Shown here: one piece after another, positions 31,684 through 40,510 of the stretch
Position numbering within the stretch: position 1 is the first letter of the stretch
Layout: the number at the start of each line of letters is the position of its first letter
DNA from: Verrucomicrobiota bacterium
GTDB lineage: Bacteria > Verrucomicrobiota > Verrucomicrobiia > CAIQCK01
DNA length: 64,000 nucleotides
NCBI GenBank assembly: GCA_016235595.1
Contig: JACRJX010000039.1
Coordinates: 124,001-188,000 of the forward strand
Reading direction: 5' to 3'
Position numbers and translations under genes: made by a program
The notes under the pieces: model-generated
Told to the model about the DNA's origin: nothing
The model's input: only the letters and a program-made list of their open reading frames with translations
Database searches by the model: none

Positions 31684-33795
31684 TCAGACCGGATATGTCA
31701 CCATGGCCACGTTCTGCACCATCACACGTGGCGGTATCTCATGATACGAAAGCACGGAGATTTCGGAGAATGTTGTCGAGAAGAACCGGCGCAGTGCGAG
31801 CCGGATTTGCGGCGCGCACAACACCAGTGGCGGCAAGCCTCCCGCCACCATCTGCTGGATGTGCTTCGATACCGTCTGCACAACATGCCGCGCCAGACCG
31901 GGTTCGATAATCAACGAGACATCGGTGGGCGTGGAGTGCAATCCCTTGGCAATCTCCTGTTCAAGCTTTGGATCGAGTGTAATCGCCCTCAATGAACCAT
32001 CTGCAGCTTGAAACGACTTGGAAATCTGCATGATGAGCGCCCGCCGGGCGTATTCGGAGAGTTCGTCCGGATTCTTTGTGACTGCAGCTTGATCACCGAC
32101 TTTTTCCAGAATGGTGGCCAAGTCGCGGATGGAGATGCCTTCTGCCAGCAAGTTCTGCAGGATGCGCTGGAGCTGGCCGACGCTCAGCAAGGCGGGAATC
32201 AACTCGTTCACGATGGCCGGATGCGTTTGTTTCAGGTTGTCAAGCAGCCCCTGCACATCCTGACGCGTCAGGATTTCGTGAGCGTGCCGCTTGATGGTCT
32301 CCGAAAGATGCGTCACCAGCACGGACGGTGCGTCCACGACTGTGTAGCTGGCTAACTCGGCATTCTTGCGCTCCACGTCGGTAATCCACGTCGCAGGCAG
32401 CTTGAACACGGGTTCGACGGTAGGTGTGCCATGCAGCGCGATCTTGCTGTTGGTTGCGTTCATCGCCAACCAGTGATTGGCCATCAGTTCACCTGAAGCG
32501 ATCGCGTTGCCTTTCAGCAGGAACTGATAGTGGTTGGGACTGAGTTGGAGGTTGTCCCGCAGCCGGATCGGCGGCACCACCATCCCCATCTCTTGTGCGA
32601 ACTTGCGCCGGATGCCAGTCACGCGGTCGAGCAGATCGCCGCCGCGACGCGTGTCGGCCAGCGGCACCAATCCGTAGCCCAATTCGATCTGCAAAGTGTC
32701 CAATGACAACAGACCTTCCAGTTTGTCACCAGCACTGCCAGCACCACCAGTCGCTACAGGGGCCGCCGGAGTCTTGGTGGCAGTGGCAGTGTCGAGCAAT
32801 GGCGCATCCTTTTGATTCGTCACACCGTGTTTCTTGAGCAGGTAGGCCATTCCCGCCGCACCAACAGCCATCACTAAGAACGGAGTTGTAGGCAACCCTG
32901 GCACCAATGCCAACGCCCCTAACATTCCAGACAGCAGGGAGATAGCACGCGGGTAGGAGAATAACTGGGCGGTGAGTTCCTGACCTAGATTGTCTTTCGC
33001 GGCGGAGCGCGTCACCAGAATGCCAGACGCGACCGACGTGATCAGTGCCGGCACTTGGGCGACCAAGCCGTCACCAATGGAAAGGATGGTAAACCGTTGG
33101 AGCGATTCGGTGACTGTCATGCCCATTTGCATCACACCAACGCCAAACCCACCGATGACGTTGATCAACGTGATCAACACCGCCGCAATGGCGTCGCCGC
33201 GCACGAACTTACTCGCGCCGTCCATCGCGCCGTAGAAATCAGCTTCCTGCTCCACCGACCGCCGGCGCGTTCGCGCCTCAGTTTCGTTGATGAGGCCCGC
33301 ATTGAGTTCAGCGTCAATCGCCATCTGTTTGCCGGGCATGGCGTCCAACGTGAACCGGGCTGCCACCTCCGCGATGCGCCCTGCGCCTTTGGTGATGACA
33401 ATGAAATTGATCAACACCAGGATCAGGAAGATCACCATTCCCACCACGTAATTGCCACGAACGACGAAATTGCCGAATGCGTCAATGATGTGGCCGGCGT
33501 AGCCGTCGAGCAGGATCAAACGCGTTGAGGCAACATTCAGCGCCAACCGAAACAGGGTGACGAACAGCAGTAACGTTGGGAAGCCGGTGAAATCCGCCGG
33601 CTCGCGCAGGTAGATGATTACCAGCAAGATCAACAACGCCAGCGCCATGCTGACCACCAGCAGGAGATCCAACAGAAAAGCCGGGATCGGGATGATCAGC
33701 AGCAGGATCGTCCCGAACAAACCGGCAACCAGCCATAAATCGCCGTTGCGAAACAGCCGGCGCAAGTTGGATGGCGCGTTGTTCACGTCGTTCAA
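31684..33795 (-). CDS. flhA: Flagellar type III export gate protein FlhA
   Basis: FlhA is the proton-driven export gate; its cytoplasmic ring receives chaperone-substrate complexes. The N-terminal half (about 1-320) has eight hydrophobic segments and the family signature FTGFPTLLLFVTLFRLALNVASTRLIL, then FVVRGNYVVGMVIFLILVLINFIVITKGAGRIAEVAARFTLDAMPGKQMAID. The cytoplasmic half (about 360-703) ends with LVLCAPQIRLALRRFF. At 703 aa it has normal length. The ATG directly abuts the flhB stop. Confidence 0.97.
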   Translation of the reverse strand: MNDVNNAPSNLRRLFRNGDLWLVAGLFGTILLLIIPIPAFLLDLLLVVSMALALLILLVIIYLREPADFTGFPTLLLFVTLFRLALNVASTRLILLDGYAGHIIDAFGNFVVRGNYVVGMVIFLILVLINFIVITKGAGRIAEVAARFTLDAMPGKQMAIDAELNAGLINETEARTRRRSVEQEADFYGAMDGASKFVRGDAIAAVLITLINVIGGFGVGVMQMGMTVTESLQRFTILSIGDGLVAQVPALITSVASGILVTRSAAKDNLGQELTAQLFSYPRAISLLSGMLGALALVPGLPTTPFLVMAVGAAGMAYLLKKHGVTNQKDAPLLDTATATKTPAAPVATGGAGSAGDKLEGLLSLDTLQIELGYGLVPLADTRRGGDLLDRVTGIRRKFAQEMGMVVPPIRLRDNLQLSPNHYQFLLKGNAIASGELMANHWLAMNATNSKIALHGTPTVEPVFKLPATWITDVERKNAELASYTVVDAPSVLVTHLSETIKRHAHEILTRQDVQGLLDNLKQTHPAIVNELIPALLSVGQLQRILQNLLAEGISIRDLATILEKVGDQAAVTKNPDELSEYARRALIMQISKSFQAADGSLRAITLDPKLEQEIAKGLHSTPTDVSLIIEPGLARHVVQTVSKHIQQMVAGGLPPLVLCAPQIRLALRRFFSTTFSEISVLSYHEIPPRVMVQNVAMVTYPV

Positions 33796-34893
33796 TTAAA
33801 CTCGATTGTCTTCCGTGTGATAACGGTAGCGGTTGACCCGATACACCCAAGCCAACACCTCGGCCACCGCCAAGTAAAGCTGAGCAGGAATCTCGCCACC
33901 CTCGCGGCCATACTTGAAAAGCATCCGCGCCAGAGGTTTATTTTCAATGATCGGCACTTGGTGGCGCGCGGCAATCTCACGGATCGCCAGTGCATTGAGC
34001 CGTGCTCCCTTTGCAACCACCTTGGGTGCTTTCATCGATTTATTTCTATAGCGCAGCGCCACTGCCAGATGCGTCGGGTTTGTCACAACCACGTCCGCCT
34101 TAGGGACTTCTGCCAACGCCTGCCGCTTGGACTGCCGCTGTCGAAGCCGGCGCCGCATTGACTTGAGCATGGATTTGATCTCGGGATTACCCTCGGCGTT
34201 GCGCGTCTCGTCCTTGACCTCCTCCTTGGTCATCATCAGGTCTTTGTTCGTGCGCCAGATCTGATAGCCGTAGTCCGCCGCCGCGATTACGCCGAGGATG
34301 AACACCACGCGTAGAGTGATTGTGAAGGAAGATTCGGCCATGAACGAGGCAACTTTTGCCGCGCTAACGCCTGTGTAGAAAATCGGGTCATTGAGGATGT
34401 CCCTCACCGTCGAGTAGCAGAGCGCGACGATCAACGACAGCTTCGCAAACGACAACACTGTCGAGACGGACGCATGCGTCGAGAAGATGCGCTGGAAGCC
34501 AGTGACCGGATTGAACCGCTCCCACTTCGGCTCCAGCGCCTCGGACGCGGTGTGGAACCGATTCTGGATCGTTCCCGCCAGCAGGCCGCCCATCATGCTG
34601 GACAGCACCACCGGCGCGAGGCAGCCAACCAACAACAGGGATGCCTGAATCGCCAGCCGCTGGAGTGAGTCCATTGTGATGACAATGTCGTGCAGATGGC
34701 CCAACACGGCCAGCAGTGCGCCAACCATTTGCCTCCACATCTCGCCGCCGGCGAACGTGAACGCCATCAGCACTGCAACAAACACGAAGACCGTCTGCAC
34801 CTCGGGACTACGAGCGATCTGGCCGTGACTGTAGGCATTTTCCAGCCGTTTCGCTGTTGGTTTCTCTGTCTTATCGCCGTCGGAGTCAGCCAT
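33796..34893 (-). CDS. flhB: Flagellar export switch protein FlhB
   Basis: FlhB controls the change from hook to filament export and is self-cleaved at NPTH, seen here in ADVVVTNPTHLAVALRY. Four hydrophobic segments occupy about 30-215 and a charged linker (LMMTKEEVKDETRNAEGNPEIK) follows. The C-terminal domain ends at residue 365, the usual length. The N-terminus starts MADSDGDKTEKPTAKRLENA, a family hallmark. It lies between fliR (3-base gap) and flhA (no gap). Confidence 0.97.
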   Translation of the reverse strand: MADSDGDKTEKPTAKRLENAYSHGQIARSPEVQTVFVFVAVLMAFTFAGGEMWRQMVGALLAVLGHLHDIVITMDSLQRLAIQASLLLVGCLAPVVLSSMMGGLLAGTIQNRFHTASEALEPKWERFNPVTGFQRIFSTHASVSTVLSFAKLSLIVALCYSTVRDILNDPIFYTGVSAAKVASFMAESSFTITLRVVFILGVIAAADYGYQIWRTNKDLMMTKEEVKDETRNAEGNPEIKSMLKSMRRRLRQRQSKRQALAEVPKADVVVTNPTHLAVALRYRNKSMKAPKVVAKGARLNALAIREIAARHQVPIIENKPLARMLFKYGREGGEIPAQLYLAVAEVLAWVYRVNRYRYHTEDNRV

Positions 34894-34896
34894 GCG

Positions 34897-35664
34897 TTAA
34901 TGCCCCCCCACTAGCTTCGCCACGTGCAGTATGTCTTCCGGCATCCGGCGCAGATAGTTCGCCACGTGCTGGCTCATCACGCTCAGCGTCAGGCCGAACA
35001 CCGCCAACCCCGCAAGAATGCGAACGGCAAAGCTTTCCATGAACACGTTCATCTGCGGGACAGCCCGGCTGAGGATGGAAAAGATCAGCGACAACAGAAA
35101 CGACAGCGCAATGATTGGCGCGGCAATTTGCACACTGACGACAAAGATTTGCGTCGTGCGGCCGATGATATCCTCCAGCAAGGCAGCACTTAAGTGCCAG
35201 CCACCGATCGGCAGATACGTGTAACTGCGTTGAATCCCTACCAGCAACCAGTGATGCAGATCGAGACTGAAGAAAATCACGCCAGCGAGGTAATACAACA
35301 TCATGGCTGGCGCTTCCAGATTGGAGCCCGTGAAGGGGTTGATATCCGAAGACAACGTCAGTCCCATCTCGGTGCTGATGATCCGGCCCGCCATCTCGAC
35401 CGTGAAGAAAATCATGCGACTGACAAAGCCGAACATCAACCCTATCCCAGCCTCGGCAGCCATCAGACCCACCAACGTCCAAAACTCCTGCCCAGCCGGC
35501 ACGCCCTGCGGCACCATCGGGGCCGTCAGATAAGCCACCAGCGCGCTCAAAGCGATGCGCAGTTGCCTGGGAAAGTTCTGGCTCGATAGCAATGGAAAAA
35601 CCGCGAGCATCGCGCTGACGCGAATAAACACCATCAACCAGTTGAGGAGACCGTCGGGAATCAT
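34897..35664 (-). CDS. fliR: Flagellar export apparatus protein FliR
   Basis: FliR joins FliP and FliQ in the export channel. At 255 aa with six hydrophobic segments it has standard form. Marks are FIRVSAMLAVFPLLSSQNFPRQLRIALSALVAYL at the N-terminus, MAAEAGIGLMFGFVSRMIFFTVEMAGRIISTEMGL in the middle and RAVPQMNVFMESFAVRILAGL toward the end. It starts 9 bases after the fliQ stop. Confidence 0.96.
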   Translation of the reverse strand: MIPDGLLNWLMVFIRVSAMLAVFPLLSSQNFPRQLRIALSALVAYLTAPMVPQGVPAGQEFWTLVGLMAAEAGIGLMFGFVSRMIFFTVEMAGRIISTEMGLTLSSDINPFTGSNLEAPAMMLYYLAGVIFFSLDLHHWLLVGIQRSYTYLPIGGWHLSAALLEDIIGRTTQIFVVSVQIAAPIIALSFLLSLIFSILSRAVPQMNVFMESFAVRILAGLAVFGLTLSVMSQHVANYLRRMPEDILHVAKLVGGH

Positions 35665-35673
35665 GGTCGGGCG

Positions 35674-35943
35674 TCAGCGAACCATCTCTGGAATTTTCTG
35701 GATAACAGCCGTTGCGAACTCGGCCAACGTGCGCAGCATCCAAGGTAAAAGGATCAGCAACGCAGCCAGCACGCTGGCCGCCTTGGGAACGAAACTGAGC
35801 GTTTGCTCATTGATCGAGGTGACGGTCTGAAAGAGGCTGACGGCAAGTCCCACGACCATCGCCACCAACAACAGCGGAGCCGCCAGCGTCACCGACTGGA
35901 AGATCAACATCTTGAGAAGTTCGACGGCAAATTCGGGAGTCAT
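35674..35943 (-). CDS. fliQ: Flagellar export apparatus protein FliQ
   Basis: An 89-residue protein with two hydrophobic helices, MTPEFAVELLKMLIFQSVTLAAPLLLVAMVVGLAVSLFQTVTSINEQTLSFVPK, exactly the FliQ pattern including the conserved Q-x-x-T-x-I-x-E-x-T-L-x-F-x-P-K turn. It is part of the FliPQR channel. The gaps are 4 bases after fliP and 9 before fliR. Confidence 0.97.
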   Translation of the reverse strand: MTPEFAVELLKMLIFQSVTLAAPLLLVAMVVGLAVSLFQTVTSINEQTLSFVPKAASVLAALLILLPWMLRTLAEFATAVIQKIPEMVR

Positions 35944-35947
35944 AGGT

Positions 35948-36805
35948 TCACATGCTGAAGCTTTGGATCAGCGACCGCACCACCAGCGTCCAGCCGTCCA
36001 CCAGCACGAACAGCAGAATCTTTAGCGGCAGCGAGATGGTCATCGGCGGCATCATCATCATACCCATGCTCATCAGGACTGTCGCCACCACCAGGTCGAT
36101 CAGGATGAATGGCACAAAAAGCAAGAAACCCATCTGGAACGCCGTGCGCAACTCGCTGACGATGAAGCTGGGAATCACCACTTTCAGCGGCAGTTGGTTT
36201 GCAGGCGTCGGTCCGAGGCGGGCAAGCCCCACGAACAACTCCACATCCTTGGGTCGCGCCTGTCTCAACATGAAAGTCCGCAGCGGCTTCGCAGCGCGAT
36301 CGAGCGCCTCATCACTCGTAATCCGCTTCGCGCTGTAAGGTTGGATCGCGTCGCGGTTCATGACGTCCCACACCGGCGCCATGATGAAGAACGTGAGAAA
36401 CAGCGACAGGCCGATGATCAACTGGTTGGCCGGCGTGCCGGTGAGCGACAGGGCTGAGCGCACGAAGGATAAGACGATCACGATCCGCGTGAAACAGGTC
36501 GTCAGCAGAATGATGGACGGCGCCAGCGACAGCAACGTGATGCCGAACAGAATCTTGATGCCGACGTCGAGATCCTGCGCTCCTTGCGGCGCATCCACGC
36601 CGACGCTGAGCCGGAAGGGAACCAGGTTATTTGAACCCTTCGGACTCTCGACCGCCTTGGCGGACGTCCCGGCCACCATGCGTGCGGCCTGTGCCGCTCG
36701 GAGGGTGGATTGCGGCGCCGCTGCGTCGGACTGTGCAGCAAGGCCGTCTGTGTCCAATGCAAGCGCCGCCAATGCGGAAATCCAGAATTGGCGCCAGCGA
36801 TTCAT
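35948..36805 (-). CDS. fliP: Flagellar export apparatus protein FliP
   Basis: FliP is the main component of the export channel. A cleaved signal peptide (about 1-24) and a variable periplasmic region precede the core: LSLAPSIILLTTCFTRIVIVLSFVRSALSLTGTPANQLIIGLSLFLTFFIMAPV, then PSFIVSELRTAFQMGFLLFVPFILIDLVVATVLMSMGMMMMPP and the C-terminal LPLKILLFVLVDGWTLVVRSLIQSF, all diagnostic. At 285 aa it is slightly longer than in E. coli because of the N-terminal part. It overlaps the fliO stop by one base. Confidence 0.97.
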   Translation of the reverse strand: MNRWRQFWISALAALALDTDGLAAQSDAAAPQSTLRAAQAARMVAGTSAKAVESPKGSNNLVPFRLSVGVDAPQGAQDLDVGIKILFGITLLSLAPSIILLTTCFTRIVIVLSFVRSALSLTGTPANQLIIGLSLFLTFFIMAPVWDVMNRDAIQPYSAKRITSDEALDRAAKPLRTFMLRQARPKDVELFVGLARLGPTPANQLPLKVVIPSFIVSELRTAFQMGFLLFVPFILIDLVVATVLMSMGMMMMPPMTISLPLKILLFVLVDGWTLVVRSLIQSFSM

Positions 36806-37245
36806 CAGGGTTTTCGGGTGACCGCTTGGTTTAGCGCGGCGGCGAAATCCGAAGGGGGTTCAGCCTCGGGAGCCTCCTCATCAGGCAGGTGGCTGAGCAA
36901 GGTAATGTCCGTCTGTGAAATGCCGATGAGCATGCGCTGCCGTTGGTAGCCGACCACATAGAGAGAGTGCCGGTTATCGAGCGCCCGCGATTCAAGCACG
37001 CTGAGTTTGGCCGACGGACCCTTGAAGCGGACAAGCCGCTGCCAGTTTTTGAAGCCCCAGACGCCTCCGAAGAACAACGCCAGCACCAACGCCAGCGCGC
37101 CCAGCACACGCACCACTGAGCCGGCAGCATCAGGCAGCGGGACAACCTCTACGGTCAGGTTGGTCGTTTGGGCAAAGGCGCAAGCACCAGCGACAAGCCA
37201 GCAGAAGAAGGCTGTTGGCCAGCGCCGGAAACCGGGGGAGGTCAT
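36805..37245 (-). CDS. fliO: Flagellar export apparatus protein FliO
   Basis: FliO helps assemble the FliP ring. ATG at 37245 overlaps the fliN stop by 4 bases and gives 146 aa; the longer frame to 37560 lies inside fliN and is rejected. A signal-like N-terminus (PTAFFCWLVAGACAFA) is followed by one membrane segment (about 46-65, VLGALALVLALFFGGVWGF) and the cytoplasmic FliO motif LSVLESRALDNRHSLYVVGYQRQRMLIGIS. Length and position between fliN and fliP are standard. Confidence 0.93.
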   Translation of the reverse strand: MTSPGFRRWPTAFFCWLVAGACAFAQTTNLTVEVVPLPDAAGSVVRVLGALALVLALFFGGVWGFKNWQRLVRFKGPSAKLSVLESRALDNRHSLYVVGYQRQRMLIGISQTDITLLSHLPDEEAPEAEPPSDFAAALNQAVTRKP

Positions 37246-37517
37246 TGCGGTGATCCCAGAACTTCGCTGATCTTGATGCCGAACTTTTCCTCCACCACAA
37301 CCACTTCGCCGCGAGCAATCAACTTCTGGTTCACATAGAGATCCACGGGCGCGTCGGCAATCTTGTCGAGCTGAACAACAGAACCCACGGTGAGTTGCAG
37401 GACGTCGCGAAGCGACATCTGGCAGGAACCGAGTTCGACGGAGAGGCTTACGGGCACGTCCAGTAACATCTCGATACCGGGCGGGCATTCTTTCTGTTGA
37501 GGCGCAGTTGTTGTCAT
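37242..37517 (-). CDS. fliN: Flagellar switch protein FliN
   Basis: FliN forms the bottom of the C ring. At 91 aa it is essentially just the SpoA domain: LLDVPVSLSVELGSCQMSLRDVLQLTVGSVVQLDKIADAPVDLYVNQKLIARGEVVVVEEKFGIKISEVL. There is no N-terminal CheC-type extension as in Thermotoga or Bacillus FliY. It lies between fliM (6-base gap) and fliO (4-base overlap). Confidence 0.97.
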   Translation of the reverse strand: MTTTAPQQKECPPGIEMLLDVPVSLSVELGSCQMSLRDVLQLTVGSVVQLDKIADAPVDLYVNQKLIARGEVVVVEEKFGIKISEVLGSPQ

Positions 37518-37523
37518 GGTTGT

Positions 37524-38552
37524 CTAGGTGCGAATCACGTCGGTCAGCTTGACGGCCCATTTTGTTTCACGGGTGCCGAGTTGAGCGAGGAATTTGGGAA
37601 CACTTGCGAGTCGAACCTGAACGTGTTCGGTGGATGTTCGATCCAGCGGCAATACCTTGCCCGGCTCCAGGTTGGCCACGGTGCGTGCGTCCAGTTCGAT
37701 ATCACCCCACAGGACCGTGATGGGAATCCGAACATCGTTGAAACTGCCGTTCCATCGCGCGGGGACGGTGGCCTGATTCTGTCCCTCTTTCGAGCCAGCG
37801 GCGATGTCGGCGCTGAGTTGCCGCACGAGTGGTTCAATCGTGTAGTAGGGAAATGCGCAATTGAACCGCTCCACGCAATCGCCGATGCGCGCTTCCACCG
37901 AGAGCACCAACATAACATCTTCCAACGGTGCAGTTTGCAGATAGTGGGCGTTGCTTTCGTGGCCGATGATCTCTGGCCGGAGATCCTTGAGGTGCACCCA
38001 GTGATTACTCCACTCGCTGAGGATGATTTGGGTAATCTGGTCAACCAAGGCTACTTCGATGTCCGTGAGGTCACGGTTCGCGTCCACCGAGTGTGCCGGT
38101 CCACCCAGCAACCGGTCGGCAACGGTCAATGCCAGCCGTGGCGGCATGTCTATGAAACACGTGCCTCGCAACGGCTGGACCTTGAACAGAGTGATGTGCG
38201 TCGGTGCGGGCAGGCTGTCCACGAACTTTCGATACCGGATGGTCTGCAGACCGGACATCTGCAAAGCGACCTCCAGTCGCAGATAGATGGACAACCGCGC
38301 CGCCAGCGATCGAATGAACCCCTCATGATGCAGTCGCAGTTTGCGCAGTTCGGCTGCCGCCAGGAATGCGGGCTGGCGGAAATCGTAGGCTTGGATGGCA
38401 TCCGGCGCTTTGTTCTCTTTGGTGCGATCCGTCTTGAAAACGACAGACGTGGCTTCCCCCTGCGCCATCTCCGCGAGCATGCGCTCGACTTCAGATTGTG
38501 AGAGAACCTGCTGTCCGTCGCCGGGAGGCTCTGGGTTGGTCTTGGGATCCAT
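37524..38552 (-). CDS. fliM: Flagellar switch protein FliM
   Basis: FliM is the CheY-P-binding C-ring protein. The N-terminal CheY-docking motif is VLSQSEVERMLAEM (about 17-30). The middle domain has AYDFRQPAFLAAAELRKLRLHHEGFIRSLAARLS, LRGTCFIDMPPRLALTVADRLLGGPA and the ALVDQITQIILSEWSNHW segment. The C-terminal SpoA domain ends with FLAQLGTRETKWAVKLTDVI. At 342 aa it has normal length. fliL ends 24 bases upstream. Confidence 0.96.
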   Translation of the reverse strand: MDPKTNPEPPGDGQQVLSQSEVERMLAEMAQGEATSVVFKTDRTKENKAPDAIQAYDFRQPAFLAAAELRKLRLHHEGFIRSLAARLSIYLRLEVALQMSGLQTIRYRKFVDSLPAPTHITLFKVQPLRGTCFIDMPPRLALTVADRLLGGPAHSVDANRDLTDIEVALVDQITQIILSEWSNHWVHLKDLRPEIIGHESNAHYLQTAPLEDVMLVLSVEARIGDCVERFNCAFPYYTIEPLVRQLSADIAAGSKEGQNQATVPARWNGSFNDVRIPITVLWGDIELDARTVANLEPGKVLPLDRTSTEHVQVRLASVPKFLAQLGTRETKWAVKLTDVIRT

Positions 38553-38576
38553 GGTTAGCGCCTGCGGTCCACCCTC

Positions 38577-39197
38577 TTACTGGATGGCCATTTCTGTGAT
38601 GTAGATTTCCTCGATCACACCGTCGCCGAGTGCGTTGTTAAAAACGGTGATCAGTTCGGTGCGGATGAGATTGCGCGCTCCGGGCTTTTCCAAGTCTGCG
38701 ATGGTTTTCGATCCTAACGTGCTCGATGCCACGTCCAGCAATTGGTCGCGGCTGCGATCGATCCTCTCTTTGAACTCTTTGTGCGTGCCAACCACCGAGA
38801 TGCTCGAAGTCAGGTACCGCGTCCCGACACTGCCCGCCACGTTCACCAGAATGCGCCCCAGTTGCACGGTCGTCTTGTTAAACGCGCCGCCCTTCTCCTT
38901 CGAACCTGCTGCCGTCTTGGTGCGCGCTGCCCCGGCGGCTGCCCCGGTGGCGGTCCCGGTGGCGGTCCCGGTGGCAGGACCCAGTTCTTTCTGCAACCTC
39001 GGTAGCAGCAAGTAGGACGTCGTTGCATAGGCTAGCAAGGGCATCGCGATGAAGCTGATGACCATCGGCAACCAAGCGATGAAACCGGAGGGCTTGTTCC
39101 GTTTTGCGTCGCCGTTTCCATTGCCGCTGGCGCCGCTATCGGGATCGTCCTTTGCGGCACCCGCCGTTTCAACTACATCAGTGCGATTGGCAACCAT
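38577..39197 (-). CDS. fliL: Flagellar basal body-associated protein FliL
   Basis: FliL rings the stator and modulates torque. One membrane helix (about 39-62, FIAWLPMVISFIAMPLLAYAT) is followed by a G, T, A-rich linker with GTATGTATG repeats (about 77-95). The periplasmic domain has the family pattern RILVNVAGSVGTRYLTSSISVVG, a middle LDVASSTLGSKTIADLEKPGARNLIRTELITVFNNAL and a C-terminal VIEEIYITEMAIQ. At 206 aa it is a little longer than usual because of the repeat. It lies between flgE and fliM. Confidence 0.93.
   Translation of the reverse strand: MVANRTDVVETAGAAKDDPDSGASGNGNGDAKRNKPSGFIAWLPMVISFIAMPLLAYATTSYLLLPRLQKELGPATGTATGTATGAAAGAARTKTAAGSKEKGGAFNKTTVQLGRILVNVAGSVGTRYLTSSISVVGTHKEFKERIDRSRDQLLDVASSTLGSKTIADLEKPGARNLIRTELITVFNNALGDGVIEEIYITEMAIQ
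38945..38976. repeat. 12-bp tandem repeat in fliL
   Basis: CGGTGGCGGTCC is repeated at 38945 and 38957 and partly at 38969. In fliL it codes for G-T-A-T repeats in the linker after the membrane helix. Being a multiple of three, copy-number changes would alter linker length without a frameshift. Confidence 0.75.
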
Positions 39198-39213
39198 AAT
39201 CCAGTGTTCAGGT

Positions 39214-40050
39214 TTAGCGCTTCAGGTTGACGAGTTCCTGCATCATCTCATCACTGGTGGTGATGATGCGTGAATTGGCCTGAAACGCGCGTTGGGTGAC
39301 GATCAGATTCGAGAACTCAGCGGAGAGGTCCACGTTGGACAGTTCCAGCGCGCCAGCCTCAATTTTGCCCAAACCGTTCGTGCCGGGACTGGCAGGATCG
39401 GTCGCGATCGGACCGGCGGCGGTCAGGCCGGAGTAGAGATTGCCGCCTTCCTTGACTAACGCCTGTGGGTTGAGGAAGTTCTGTAGCAACACTTGGCCGC
39501 GGGTATACTCGGAACCATCCGAGAGGCACACGTTTATCTTGCCGTCCTGACTGATGCTATAGGACGTCATTGTCGCGGCGGGGTCAGCGGTTACTGGACG
39601 CTGTGTCGCGTCAATCTGGAGGTCGCCTATGGTGGTCAGACCGGAGTCGGTATAACCTTCGACGCGCAGACCGCTGTCGGTGACCAAGTAACCGTTGGAG
39701 TCCAAACTGAAAGCGCCGGCACGCGTGGCATAGGTCTGACTGTTGAGGGAATCCTTGACGATGAAAAACCCCTCACCCGACACAGCCAGGTCGGTCTGCA
39801 CGCCGGTCTGCGAGAGAGCACCTTGGCTGTATTTAGACTTGGTAGAGGCCACAGCCACGCCCTCGCCAATCTGAATGCCTGACCGACCGCTGCTTGCATA
39901 CCTCAAAGTGTCGCTGAATGCATCTGCCAAATCCGCCCGCGCAGACTTATAGCCGGTGGTGTTCACATTGGCCACGTTATTGCCGATGACGTCCATTTGT
40001 GTCTGAAATTGCTGAATTCCACTGACGGCTGAGTTAAGAGATCGAAGCAT
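39214..40050 (-). CDS. flgE: Flagellar hook protein FlgE (short form)
   Basis: Starts MLRSLNSAVSGIQQFQTQMDVIGNNVANVNTTGYKSARADLADAFSDTLRY, the rod/hook family N-terminus, and ends ELSNVDLSAEFSNLIVTQRAFQANSRIITTSDEMMQELVNLKR. Position after flgD and fliK argues for the hook subunit rather than another rod protein. At 278 aa it is much shorter than E. coli FlgE (about 400), lacking most of the outer domains. The purine tract AGGAAAGGA four bases before its ATG is identical to that of flagellin 1 and may be a CsrA target. Confidence 0.9.
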   Translation of the reverse strand: MLRSLNSAVSGIQQFQTQMDVIGNNVANVNTTGYKSARADLADAFSDTLRYASSGRSGIQIGEGVAVASTKSKYSQGALSQTGVQTDLAVSGEGFFIVKDSLNSQTYATRAGAFSLDSNGYLVTDSGLRVEGYTDSGLTTIGDLQIDATQRPVTADPAATMTSYSISQDGKINVCLSDGSEYTRGQVLLQNFLNPQALVKEGGNLYSGLTAAGPIATDPASPGTNGLGKIEAGALELSNVDLSAEFSNLIVTQRAFQANSRIITTSDEMMQELVNLKR

Positions 40051-40054
40051 AAGG

Positions 40055-40063
40055 TCCTTTCCT
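40055..40063 (-). promoter_or_regulatory. Ribosome site / possible CsrA site of flgE
   Basis: AGGAAAGGA lies four bases before the flgE ATG. The same nine bases at the same distance precede flagellin 1, and they contain two GGA cores. Confidence 0.5.
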
Positions 40064-40074
40064 GTTTGGTTGTT

Positions 40075-40506
40075 TTAGCTCTTGGCCAGCGCGACACTGA
40101 CCACCTGGTTCAGGTCGTAAGCCTGGCCGTTCACAACGATCTTCGGCGTCCCTGCATCGATCGTAATACCACTCACGGTCCCGCTCACTTGCGTGCTCGA
40201 ATTTGGCTGTAGAACCACCGTGCGTCCCAACAGTCCGTTGGCCTGCTGAAATTGTATGGTGCTCTGCAACTCGGTAACCTTCGCGTTGGTGGAAGTGTTC
40301 GTCGACAGCGAGCTGAATTGCGCCATCTGGGCGATGAAGTCCGTGTTGCTTTCTGGATTGAGCGGATCCTGCATCTTGAGCTGGGTTACCAGCAGATTCA
40401 GAAAATCGTCCTGGTCCAATGTCTGGGTCGGAGTCATGCTGCCCGAAGACGACGTCGAGTTTTGTGAACCGGAAACAGCTGTTGAAGAATTGACAGCAAT
40501 ACTCAT
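40075..40506 (-). CDS. flgD: Hook-capping scaffold protein FlgD
   Basis: FlgD caps the growing hook. The 143-residue protein keeps the conserved N-terminal segment (LDQDDFLNLLVTQLKMQDPLNPESNTDFIAQMAQFSSL) and a short C-terminal part with NGLLGRTVVLQ and GIPxIVVNGQAYDL-like strands (GTPKIVVNGQAYDLNQV). The usual FlnI/Tudor domains are reduced, giving a minimal FlgD. It lies 4 bases after fliK and 24 before flgE. Confidence 0.94.
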   Translation of the reverse strand: MSIAVNSSTAVSGSQNSTSSSGSMTPTQTLDQDDFLNLLVTQLKMQDPLNPESNTDFIAQMAQFSSLSTNTSTNAKVTELQSTIQFQQANGLLGRTVVLQPNSSTQVSGTVSGITIDAGTPKIVVNGQAYDLNQVVSVALAKS

Positions 40507-40510
40507 AAGA

